Part shown: positions 41,282-47,985 of the stretch, piece by piece
Layout: each line of letters opens with the position of its first letter
Position numbering within the stretch: the first letter of the stretch is position 1
Assembly (NCBI GenBank): GCA_017614315.1
Contig: JAGACA010000004.1
Coordinates: 1-47,985, forward strand
Direction of reading: 5' to 3'
Source of the DNA: Clostridia bacterium
Lineage (GTDB): Bacteria; Bacillota; Clostridia; Christensenellales; CAG-138
DNA: 47,985 nt
The notes under the pieces: model-generated
The model's input: only the letters and a program-made list of their open reading frames with translations
The model's database searches: none
Told to the model about the DNA's origin: nothing
Made by a program: the position numbers and the translations under genes

Positions 41282-41950
41282 TCAGAACAGGCCTTCGCGC
41301 ACATCAGGCTCGCGGTGATCGCTGACCCAAAGTATCTCCGCCGCCCTGTCCGCCCGGGCGGGGTAGTCGAGCTCGAGACGCTCGGAAACGTTTATGATCC
41401 GCGTATCGCCGAGGACGTGCTCGCGGGGGACGCCGTGGCTGTAGCTCAGGTGCGTGTGTCCGTGCAAAAAATACCGTGGGCGGTATTCCTCGATCAGGCC
41501 GACGAACGCCTCAAAGCCCGTATGCGCGGGATCGGGCAGATCGCCGTGACCCTTCGGCGGCGCGTGCGTGACGACGACGTCCACGCCGCCTGCTTTTTTT
41601 ATCGCGCGGCGGAGCTTCCTTATCCTGCTTTTCATCTCCCTTTCGGTATACTGATCGACGCCGGGGTTGTACCTGAGGCAGCCGCCGAGACCGAGTATGC
41701 GGACGCCGTTCCAGATAACGAGCTGTCCGTCGATATCCTCGCAGCCCTCCGGCGGGCGCGAGGCGTATTCCCCGTCGTGATTGCCGTGAACGTACAAAAG
41801 CCGCGCGTGGCTCATGGTAACGAGAAAGGTGAGATACGCGGCTTTAAGATCCCCGCAGGAGAGGATCAGATCGTATTCGTCGAGCCTGCCGGGAACGTAA
41901 TATTCCCAGAGCGCGGGACATTCATTGTCGGAAACGGCCAATATCTTCAT
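41282..41950 (-). CDS. Metallophosphoesterase
   Basis: A 222-residue calcineurin-like phosphoesterase. Motifs in order: VSDNE (residues 6-10), CGDLK (about 32-36), GNHDG (about 56-60), THAPPKGHGD (about 128-137) and LHGHTHLSY (about 162-170). In the usual first motif D-x-H the His is replaced (D-N-E), a variation seen in some Icc-like members that can change metal use. Substrates in the family include cyclic nucleotides, nucleotides and phosphodiesters; none can be picked here. The promoter lies so close that the mRNA may have almost no leader. Confidence 0.87.
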   Translation of the reverse strand: MKILAVSDNECPALWEYYVPGRLDEYDLILSCGDLKAAYLTFLVTMSHARLLYVHGNHDGEYASRPPEGCEDIDGQLVIWNGVRILGLGGCLRYNPGVDQYTEREMKSRIRKLRRAIKKAGGVDVVVTHAPPKGHGDLPDPAHTGFEAFVGLIEEYRPRYFLHGHTHLSYSHGVPREHVLGDTRIINVSERLELDYPARADRAAEILWVSDHREPDVREGLF

Positions 41951-41959
41951 TTGTCACGT

Positions 41960-41987
41960 ATTATAGCAGAAACATGATGAAATGCAA
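41960..41987 (-). promoter_or_regulatory. Promoter of the phosphoesterase gene
   Basis: Minus strand: TTGCAT, 16 bp, TATAAT. Only 9 nt separate the -10 box from the ATG, which would put the transcript start about 2-3 nt before the start codon. Confidence 0.6.
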
Positions 41988-42020
41988 GCTTCCGGGCAGC
42001 ATGAAATGACGCGTTATCCC

Positions 42021-42049
42021 TTGATGACGGAAGAAGTTTAATGTATAAT
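42021..42049 (+). promoter_or_regulatory. Promoter of the MATE-ATPase operon
   Basis: TTGATG, 17 bp, TATAAT; near copy of the promoter at 35931-35959, with shared tcccttgatga and tttaatgtataatat. Confidence 0.75.
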
Positions 42050-42116
42050 ATTTATATACCGAAAGGGAAAGCGCATTCAACGCACAACAGATCCCGAGGA
42101 TATACACACAAATTAT

Positions 42117-43919
42117 ATGATATCGGTCAGACAGAAAAAAGGAGACGCGATCACCGCAAGGCTGTTCCAGAACGCCATGCTGACGATGCTGGTGGCGGAG
42201 CTTTCCGGCGCGTTCACAGCGGTCATCGACGGAATAATCACCGGACAGTTTTTGGGGCCGGTCTCGCTGGCGGCGTTCGGCATAGGCACGCCCTATTTCA
42301 GCATCGCCTCGATAGTAAGCGGCATACTCATGGTCGGAAGCACCGCAATGTGTACCCGCGCCATAGGAAGGGGCGACAAGACGGAGCTCACGAGGGTGTT
42401 CTCGCTGACGATACTGCTCGGAGCCGTCGCTTCCGTGCTTCTTGCCGCGCTCGGCTTCGGCTTTGCGGACTCGCTCGCGTCGCTCTTCGGCGCGAAGGCT
42501 TCCGCCTCCTCCCTGCACGGGCAGACCGCGCAGTATCTTCGCGGCATATTCTTAGGCGCGCCGGGCTTCATCATGTTCGTGATACTCACTCCGCTTCTGC
42601 AGCTTGACGGCGATTCCCTGCGTCCGCAGCTCGCGAGCATCGTTATGGCGATAGTGGACATCGGCGGAGACGTCCTTAACGTCACCGTATTCAAGGGCGG
42701 ACTGTTCGGCATGGCTCTTGCGAGCACGTTCAGCCACTACGCCGCGCTCCTCGTGCTCCTTACGCATTTTATCAAAAAGAGCGATCTCTTCACGTTCTCA
42801 CTGCGCGAGGTCGGGTTAAAGACCGCGCCGAAGCTCATGAGCGACGGGCTCCCGCGCGCGGCGTGCATGCTCTGCCGCGGCATACTGCCCATCGTCATCA
42901 ACAGCCTTGCGCTGAAGCTTGCGGGCGACAGCGGCGTCGCGGCGTATTCGACCATGAACAGCACGACCTTCGTCGTCGGCTCCCTGGGCTGGGGGATCGG
43001 CGGAGCGGTGCTCATCATGGGCGGCATGACGGTCGGCGAACAGGATACCCGCGGGCTCGTCACGGTGATCAAAACCGCGCTCAAGGACATCCTCATCGGC
43101 GTCGTGCTCCTTGCCGCTGCGGTATTCGCGGCCGCGCCGCTTATCGCGGGGCTGTTCATAACCGAGGCGGGGGAGATACGCGATATGGCCGCGGCGGCGA
43201 TACGCTGCTACGCGGCGGCGCTCCCGTTCCTTGCCTTCAACGTGTCCGCATCGAATCATTTCCAGTCGATATCGAGGAAGGCCGAGGCCTACGCGGTCAA
43301 CATCTGCATTGAGCTCGTCTGCACAGCTTTGGCGGCGCTCGCGCTCTCGTCCTTCATTGGCGTGACCGGATTGTGGCTCGCGTTCCCGACAGGCCAGGCG
43401 CTCCTCAGCCTCGCGATCGCGCTTCGCGCGGTATTCGGACGTGACGGAAAAAGAAAGGGGCTCGCCTCGTTCCTCATGCTCCGAAAGGATTTCGGCGTTA
43501 ACGAGAACGACTGCGTCGAGCGGTCGGTCGTCTCGATGGATGACGTCATCGCGCTTTCCGTCGACGTCGGGGAGTTCTGCTCGTCGCACGGCATCGGCAA
43601 AAAGGAAGCGAACCGTGTCGCCCTGTGTATCGAGGAGATGGCGGGCAACGTCGTCGAGCACGGCTTTGCCGACGGCAAGCCGCATCATCTCGACGTCCGC
43701 GTGATAGTCAAGGACGGAAAGACCGTGCTCCGCATGAGGGATGACTGCGCGTTCTTCGATCTGAGGGAGCAGGCGAAAAAATGGTCCTTCGATCCGGAGC
43801 ATCCCGAAAAGAACATAGGCATCCGGATGGTGATGGGCGCTTCCGAGGACGTCGTCTACACCCGCACCATGAAAACGAACAACCTTATCGTAACGGTCAA
43901 AAAGGAGAATGCCTCATGA
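42117..43919 (+). CDS. MATE transporter fused to anti-sigma-type ATPase domain
   Basis: A 600-residue fusion. Residues about 1-450 are a 12-helix MATE-type exporter (ELSGAFTAVIDGIITGQFLGP and GPVSLAAFGIGTPYFSIASI at the start; a second half from about 240). Residues about 465-600 are a GHKL ATPase of the RsbW class: RVALCIEEMAGNVVEHGF (E506/E507, N511, H515), RMRDDCAFFDL and KNIGIRMVMG. Thus the transporter carries a cytosolic domain of the kind that phosphorylates STAS proteins. The stop overlaps the start of the next gene (ATGA). The start has only a distant GAGGAT; the first ~10 residues are polar as expected for MATE. The promoter matches that of the STAS operon. Confidence 0.9.
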   Translation: MISVRQKKGDAITARLFQNAMLTMLVAELSGAFTAVIDGIITGQFLGPVSLAAFGIGTPYFSIASIVSGILMVGSTAMCTRAIGRGDKTELTRVFSLTILLGAVASVLLAALGFGFADSLASLFGAKASASSLHGQTAQYLRGIFLGAPGFIMFVILTPLLQLDGDSLRPQLASIVMAIVDIGGDVLNVTVFKGGLFGMALASTFSHYAALLVLLTHFIKKSDLFTFSLREVGLKTAPKLMSDGLPRAACMLCRGILPIVINSLALKLAGDSGVAAYSTMNSTTFVVGSLGWGIGGAVLIMGGMTVGEQDTRGLVTVIKTALKDILIGVVLLAAAVFAAAPLIAGLFITEAGEIRDMAAAAIRCYAAALPFLAFNVSASNHFQSISRKAEAYAVNICIELVCTALAALALSSFIGVTGLWLAFPTGQALLSLAIALRAVFGRDGKRKGLASFLMLRKDFGVNENDCVERSVVSMDDVIALSVDVGEFCSSHGIGKKEANRVALCIEEMAGNVVEHGFADGKPHHLDVRVIVKDGKTVLRMRDDCAFFDLREQAKKWSFDPEHPEKNIGIRMVMGASEDVVYTRTMKTNNLIVTVKKENAS

Positions 43920-44797
43920 CGAACGGGCAGGAGCATGACTTTTTATTGGAACGCCGCCTTATGGAGCTCGATCCCTCGCTCCACAGGCGCTTTACTGACG
44001 CGGTCTTCGCGCTCCAGCATATCCTCTCGAACTATAAGCTGATCTTCCCGGAATACACGGATCATACCGAGCTCCATTCCCTCACAGTCATCGATTTCTG
44101 CAACAGGCTCATAGGCAGCCGGATAGACAGGCTCAGCGCCGACGAGATATACGTCCTTTTGATGGGCTGCTATTTCCATGATACGGGCATGGGCGTTTCG
44201 GAAAAGGACTTCGCCGAGTTTTCAAAGGATATCGACTTCGGCGATTATTTCCTCACGCACAGCGGCGACGATAAGCCAAGGACGATCCGCGATTTCCATA
44301 ACGAATTTTCGGGTCGGTTCATAAATAAATACGCCGACTTTTTCGAGATACCGTCAAAGGAGCATCTTTTCGCGGTGATCGAGATCTCAAGGGGGCACCG
44401 GAAGACCTATCTTACGGACGAGAAGCAGTACCCGATCGCGCTTCCCCTCCCGAACGGAGGCTCCGTCTGCCTGCCGTACCTTTCGGCGCTCATAAGGCTC
44501 GCGGACGAGATCGACGTCGCGGCTGCGCGAAATCCGATAATACTTTACGATATCGGCAGCGTCACCGATCCCAAACAGATAATCGAGCGCAAAAAGCACC
44601 TTGCCGTGCGCGATCTGATGATCACGGACGACGCGTTCACACTGCTCGTTAAGACGGATGAACAGGACATCTCCGACCGCCTTGCCGTTATGGTGGGAAA
44701 GATGCAGAAAACGCTCGACGAATGCAGAGAAGCCGTTATCGGCAGAACGCCTTTCACGATCACGCAGGAGAGGGTTCTGCTTAAGGAATCGACATAA
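43916..44797 (+). CDS. HD-domain phosphohydrolase-like protein
   Basis: A 293-residue soluble protein with an HD metal site: TDHTELHSLTVIDFCNR (about residues 48-64) and LLMGCYFHDTGMG (H88-D89), then IEISRGHRKTYL and LIRLADEIDVAAARNP, the later His and Asp ligands. This order resembles the HD-CE / HSP90-linked HD proteins rather than HD-GYP. Substrate unknown; HD proteins cleave phosphate esters of nucleotides. It overlaps the MATE-ATPase gene by ATGA with AAAGGAG as RBS, so the two are made together and may act as a pair. Confidence 0.82.
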   Translation: MTNGQEHDFLLERRLMELDPSLHRRFTDAVFALQHILSNYKLIFPEYTDHTELHSLTVIDFCNRLIGSRIDRLSADEIYVLLMGCYFHDTGMGVSEKDFAEFSKDIDFGDYFLTHSGDDKPRTIRDFHNEFSGRFINKYADFFEIPSKEHLFAVIEISRGHRKTYLTDEKQYPIALPLPNGGSVCLPYLSALIRLADEIDVAAARNPIILYDIGSVTDPKQIIERKKHLAVRDLMITDDAFTLLVKTDEQDISDRLAVMVGKMQKTLDECREAVIGRTPFTITQERVLLKEST

Positions 44798-44809
44798 GGA
44801 TAAAAAACT

Positions 44810-44875
44810 ATGGATCTGTCATTTGAACAGCTTATCAAAGGGGATATGGGCGATCCGGAAGGCGTAAAAGGATGA
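44810..44875 (+). CDS. Short 21-codon ORF coupled to the CstA-type gene
   Basis: Reads MDLSFEQLIKGDMGDPEGVK plus G and a TGA that overlaps the ATG of the transporter gene. AAGGA lies about 9 nt upstream. No family is recognised. It could be a leader peptide that couples translation, or a truncated gene end. The overlap geometry is the same ATGA used elsewhere in the window for real gene pairs. Confidence 0.4.
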   Translation: MDLSFEQLIKGDMGDPEGVKG

Positions 44876-46296
44876 TCTCTTTGCTGCTCTCATTCGGGGT
44901 ATTGATCGCCGGATACTTCCTTTACGGAAGGGTCGTCGAAAGGGTTTTTGCCCCCGATGACCGGAAGACGCCTGCGTTTTCAAAGCAGGACGGCGTGGAT
45001 TTTATCCCGATGCCGACATGGAAGGCGTTCCTCGTCCAGCTCCTTAACATCGCGGGGACCGGTCCTATTTTCGGCGCGCTGATGGGCGCGTGCTTTGGCC
45101 CGGTCGTTTTCCTTTGGATAATCTTCGGCTCGGTGCTTGGAGGAGGCGTCCATGATTTCATGTCGGGAATGATCTCCGAAAGGCACGACGGCGCGTCCAT
45201 CGCCGAGCTTTCCGGCATCTATCTCGGCTCAGCGGCAAAGTGGATCATGCGCATTTTCTCCGTGCTCCTTTTACTCCTGACAGGCACGGTATTCGTAAAC
45301 TCGCCAGCGGCTCTGCTTGCAAGGCTAACTCCGGACACGCTGAACGTCACCTTCTGGATAGTCGTGATCCTCATATACTACGTTCTTGCGACGCTGCTTC
45401 CCATTGACAAGATAATCGGCAGGCTCTATCCGGTTTTCGGCGCTGTGCTGATAATTATGGCGCTGGGCATCCTCGGAGGGACGATATTCGGCGGGTACAG
45501 GATCCCCGAGATCACGCTTCAGGACCTGCACCCCGACGGACTTCAGATATGGCCGTTCATGTTCGTGACCGTCGCCTGCGGCGCGATATCAGGCTTTCAC
45601 GCAACGCAGTCGCCAATGGTGGCAAAATGCTTAAAGTCCGAGAAACAGGGACGAAAGGTATTCTACGGCGCTATGCTCTCGGAGTCCGTGATCGCCCTTG
45701 TCTGGGCGGCGGGCGGCGTCGCCTTCTACGGCGCGACGGGCGGCCTCAACAACGCCCTTTCCGAGCTCGGACAGTCAGGCGCGGTTTATGATATCTCGAC
45801 CGGCATGCTCGGACCTGTCGGCGGCATACTGGCAATAGTCGGAGTCATCGCCTGTCCCATCACGTCGGGCGATACGGCCTTCCGCTCGGCAAGGCTGATA
45901 CTTGCCGAGATCACAAAGCTCGACCAGAAGAAGATACGGAACCGGCTCATCATCACCATACCCCTTCTTGCAGTCGGCGCGGTGCTTACGCAGCTTGATT
46001 TCAACGTGCTTTGGAGGTACTTCTCGTGGTCAAACCAGACCCTCGCAACGATCTCGCTGTGGGTGGCGACCGCATACCTTCTGAAAACCAAGCAGAATAA
46101 GCTCGCGAGCCTTCTGACAGCCCTTCCCGCTGCGTTCATGACGGCTGTCAGCGTTACGTATATCCTCATGGCGAACGAGGGCTTCCGTCTCGGAGCGAAT
46201 GTCGGCTGTCCTGTCGGGATCGCGGCGGCTCTCGCAGCGCTTGCCGCGTATGTTCTCATCATGCTGAAAAAGAAAAAGGATCCGGCAAAGCCTTGA
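44872..46296 (+). CDS. Carbon starvation protein A (CstA) family transporter
   Basis: A 474-residue membrane protein with about 13 hydrophobic helices. The family blocks are near the start (GTGPIFGALMGACFGPVVFLWI, about 56-77; GGGVHDFMSGMISERHDGAS, about 87-106), in the middle (CGAISGFHATQSPMVAKCLKSE, about 236-257) and later (CPITSGDTAFRSARLILAE, about 327-345). It is the short Firmicute form (E. coli CstA is about 700 residues). CstA/YjiY-type proteins import pyruvate or peptides when carbon runs short; the substrate here is unproven. Probably in one operon with the MATE and HD genes through the 21-codon ORF. RBS GTAAAAGG is weak, which fits translational coupling. Confidence 0.9.
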   Translation: MISLLLSFGVLIAGYFLYGRVVERVFAPDDRKTPAFSKQDGVDFIPMPTWKAFLVQLLNIAGTGPIFGALMGACFGPVVFLWIIFGSVLGGGVHDFMSGMISERHDGASIAELSGIYLGSAAKWIMRIFSVLLLLLTGTVFVNSPAALLARLTPDTLNVTFWIVVILIYYVLATLLPIDKIIGRLYPVFGAVLIIMALGILGGTIFGGYRIPEITLQDLHPDGLQIWPFMFVTVACGAISGFHATQSPMVAKCLKSEKQGRKVFYGAMLSESVIALVWAAGGVAFYGATGGLNNALSELGQSGAVYDISTGMLGPVGGILAIVGVIACPITSGDTAFRSARLILAEITKLDQKKIRNRLIITIPLLAVGAVLTQLDFNVLWRYFSWSNQTLATISLWVATAYLLKTKQNKLASLLTALPAAFMTAVSVTYILMANEGFRLGANVGCPVGIAAALAALAAYVLIMLKKKKDPAKP

Positions 46297-46392
46297 TCGC
46301 GTCGCATGCCGGACGGAAGACGCTTTGACCGCGGCATAAAGTTCGCAGCGGAATGCATTTTATATAAAAAGGATAACGAATAGGAGAATAGT

Positions 46393-46497
46393 ATGGAGTC
46401 GAATAACTTTTTAATCAATAATTGTGTTGAATTAACTCGAATTGCATTCCTATGTAGCGATTGGAGATCTGCATTAACTCTATATGGGGACATTTAG
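46393..46497 (+). CDS. Small AT-rich ORF of 34 codons
   Basis: ATG with an excellent RBS (TAGGAGAATAGT) reads MESNNFLINNCVELTRIAFL, continues CSDWRSALTLYGDI, then TAG. Not recognised. It lies in a 371-bp AT-rich spacer downstream of the transporter with no clear promoter; the remaining spacer up to 46628 shows nothing else. It may be a peptide or the 5' stub of a lost gene. Confidence 0.35.
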   Translation: MESNNFLINNCVELTRIAFLCSDWRSALTLYGDI

Positions 46498-46628
46498 AAC
46501 ATTATTGAAGAATAGATAACAATGTGTTTCTTCCCAGTGTTTGTATTCACTGATTGCAAATGTTTGGGAATCTATTTCTTCAACTGTAAACCAGCCATCC
46601 ATATATACTATTTATCCTCACAATTGCC

Positions 46629-46666
46629 GATTTGTTTGTTTCTCCGTCCGTCCCGTCAAGCGGGAA
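46629..46666. repeat. 38-bp repeat, copy 1
   Basis: Starts gatttgtttgtttctccgtc and ends tcccgtcaagcgggaa; one mismatch to the copy at 47657-47694. A small stem tcccg/cgggа-type hairpin is included. It lies directly after the stop of the minus-strand deaminase gene, without a U-tract. Confidence 0.75.
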
Positions 46667-46667
46667 G

Positions 46668-47630
46668 TTATACTCCAACCGCTTTTGGCTTTAATCCGTT
46701 TAGTCTAATATCATTCAATTCCTCAGCGGACAAACAACCCGAACGATACAATCGCAGGTACTCTTTTGAAACATCGGAATCAAAGATCAATACATCGTCG
46801 GAATTGATCGTCACGTCTACCCCTTTTCGGTACAGCCGTCCTATCGGATGATTTTTCATATCGGGCACACGTCCCAGAAGGACGTTGCTTGTAGGCGTGA
46901 TATTCAGCCGGATCCTGTTTTCCGCAAGGAAGTCGATAACGCTTTCATCATGCACCGCGGCTATACCGTGCTGCACTTCGTTTAGATGCAATAGATTTAC
47001 GGCATTGAAAATGTCCTTCGCGGTTCCCCATTCTCCGACGTGCGCTTTTAACACCAGCCCGTTTTCTGCGGCCTTTTCATAGATCGGAACAAAGCTTTCT
47101 ATTGGCTGTGCGGATTCGTCGCCATACAGATCGATGGAATAAAACTCCTTATGCCCCCAAAAGTGTTTAAGGCGATCCTCCAGATAATCGATGGGGCAAT
47201 GCCGCGAGAGACCGATCTGCAGGCGCAATTCGATCTCCGGAGCGATCCTTGCGTTCGTTTCCCGAAAAGCGGCGATCAATTCTTCTGTATCGTTATGGAA
47301 AAACTCACTGAGGCCCCAGACGTCTTCACCGATCTCCAATACGGTCACGCCGTCCTTTTTTGCCTGTACGAAAGCAGCTTCTATCAGCAGCCTCCGCCCT
47401 TCCGGGCTGTTAAACCGAGCGCCGATATAACGGGAGCTCCATGCATCCATTTCGCTCATCGACCCGATCGGACTTGAGATCGGGTTTATTGCATAACCCG
47501 TTTCGGATAAGATGAATTCTCTGCATCCGCCCAAAGCAAAATGGTTATGGAGATCCGACTTCGGAAAACGCCGGATCGCATCCGGATCACATTTTTTAAT
47601 TGCCTCGATAAAAGAAGGAGCTTCACACAT
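46668..47630 (-). CDS. Adenosine deaminase family protein
   Basis: A 320-residue TIM-barrel metal hydrolase of the adenosine/AMP/adenine deaminase family. SDLHNHFALGG (residues 24-34) gives the H-x-H zinc pair, LKAHVGEWG (about 191-199) the catalytic His/Glu region, and VTINSDDVLIFDSDVSKEY (about 284-302) the paired Asp. All key residues are visible, so an active deaminase or a related hydrolase is likely; adenosine is the default substrate but not proven. The start has GAGGTG about 12 nt upstream, somewhat far. It is bracketed by two copies of a 38-bp repeat and is more AT-rich than the core of the window. Confidence 0.86.
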   Translation of the reverse strand: MCEAPSFIEAIKKCDPDAIRRFPKSDLHNHFALGGCREFILSETGYAINPISSPIGSMSEMDAWSSRYIGARFNSPEGRRLLIEAAFVQAKKDGVTVLEIGEDVWGLSEFFHNDTEELIAAFRETNARIAPEIELRLQIGLSRHCPIDYLEDRLKHFWGHKEFYSIDLYGDESAQPIESFVPIYEKAAENGLVLKAHVGEWGTAKDIFNAVNLLHLNEVQHGIAAVHDESVIDFLAENRIRLNITPTSNVLLGRVPDMKNHPIGRLYRKGVDVTINSDDVLIFDSDVSKEYLRLYRSGCLSAEELNDIRLNGLKPKAVGV

Positions 47631-47656
47631 ACAGTTTCCCGATCACCTCAAATAAC

Positions 47657-47694
47657 GATTTGTTTGTTTCTCCGTCCGTCCCGGCAAGCGGGAA
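47657..47694. repeat. 38-bp repeat, copy 2
   Basis: Same sequence as 46629-46666 except one base (ggcaagcggg instead of gtcaagcggg). It lies just after the stop of the DUF3784-like gene on the minus strand. Confidence 0.75.
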
Positions 47695-47709
47695 TTTGTA
47701 CTGGTTTTC

Positions 47710-47985
47710 TTATCTCTTGAATCTATCTCCCGTGTTCAGGTAAATGAGTCCTGCGATCAAGGCAACCGCAAACAATGCTTGTCCAATCCAAATCAATGAC
47801 TTGGCGTGTAACACCTGACTCAACGCGGATATAAAAAAGCATCCTGCAAGAACAAACATAAAAACGGACATTGCTTTTAGAAGCTTCTTCTCATCTGTCT
47901 TTGACTTTTCTTCATAAGTGGCTGTATTGTATCCAGCAATCAGATTTGCCCCTTTACCTGAGGCAAAGATGATTCCCAGCACAAC
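47710..47985 (-). CDS. DUF3784-like small membrane protein, partial
   Basis: The 3' part of a gene that runs off the right edge; about 90 residues are visible. GKGANLIAGYNTATYEEKSK and TDEKKLLKAM near the start are characteristic of DUF3784 proteins, followed by two transmembrane segments (FMFVLAGCFFISALS and LIWIGQALFAVALIAGLIYL). Function unknown. Same strand as the deaminase gene, 79 bp upstream of it. Confidence 0.75.
   Translation of the reverse strand, partial: VVLGIIFASGKGANLIAGYNTATYEEKSKTDEKKLLKAMSVFMFVLAGCFFISALSQVLHAKSLIWIGQALFAVALIAGLIYLNTGDRFKR

Noticed and set aside
46668-47630. Defence-related deaminase (RADAR-like)
   Set aside because: It is a normal-length single-domain deaminase without an ATPase partner gene.

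Overview
The window looks like chromosomal DNA of an uncultured, strictly anaerobic, fairly GC-rich Clostridia-type Firmicute from a gut-like habitat (inferred). Supporting signs are Shine-Dalgarno starts (GGAGG) nearly everywhere, vegetative promoters with TTGACA-like and TATAAT boxes almost always exactly 17 bp apart, a class III (oxygen-sensitive) ribonucleotide reductase, a two-subunit iron-sulfur fumarase, dockerin and CotH proteins, and partner-switching domains. No rRNA, tRNA, CRISPR array, transposase or phage gene was seen. The first 1.5 kb and the last 1.7 kb are visibly more AT-rich than the middle.

Layout. 0-4.6 kb: single genes in one direction (lipoprotein, GNAT acetyltransferase, TPR-GGDEF protein, HicB/DinB-like protein, broken GNAT gene). 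They are separated by a recurring intergenic module: a repeated GGTGTACTTT-type block, a near-identical terminator hairpin, and a promoter whose -35 begins right after the terminator T-tract. 4.6-13.1 kb: M3 peptidase lipoprotein; a serine hydrolase, alpha/beta hydrolase and HD-GYP operon; a second HD-GYP protein; two GNATs; a YcxB-like membrane protein. 13.1-19.4 kb: an LRR-dockerin protein (minus), nrdD with tandem NrdR boxes and a fused thioredoxin-like tail, and a serine-palmitoyltransferase-like enzyme paired with a short-chain reductase. 19.4-23.1 kb: minus-strand citE-citF-fumarase alpha-fumarase beta operon. 23.3-28.7 kb: two large exported proteins (repeat/NlpC-P60-like/dockerin, and LTD-CotH).

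28.8-35.9 kb: an HNH fragment, a DUF1295-like membrane protein, an operon of a cytoplasmic ParB/BMP ligand-binding protein plus a giant beta-propeller HD-GYP receptor, and a divergent esterase. 35.9-46.3 kb is the most unusual part: a degenerate anti-sigma-like protein, a STAS protein, a three-domain STAS/APH-kinase/ATPase fusion and a phosphatase lipoprotein in one operon; then a beta-helix lipoprotein, a phosphoesterase, a MATE transporter fused to an anti-sigma-type ATPase with an overlapping HD-domain gene, and a CstA-type transporter. The promoters of the STAS operon and the MATE operon are nearly identical, which suggests one regulon. 46.3-48 kb: an AT-rich spacer with a small ORF, an adenosine-deaminase-like gene bracketed by 38-bp repeats, and a DUF3784-like gene running off the end.

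Common theme: signalling. One GGDEF and three HD-GYP proteins (cyclic-di-nucleotide turnover) plus a partner-switching network lie among exported proteins and small-molecule enzymes.
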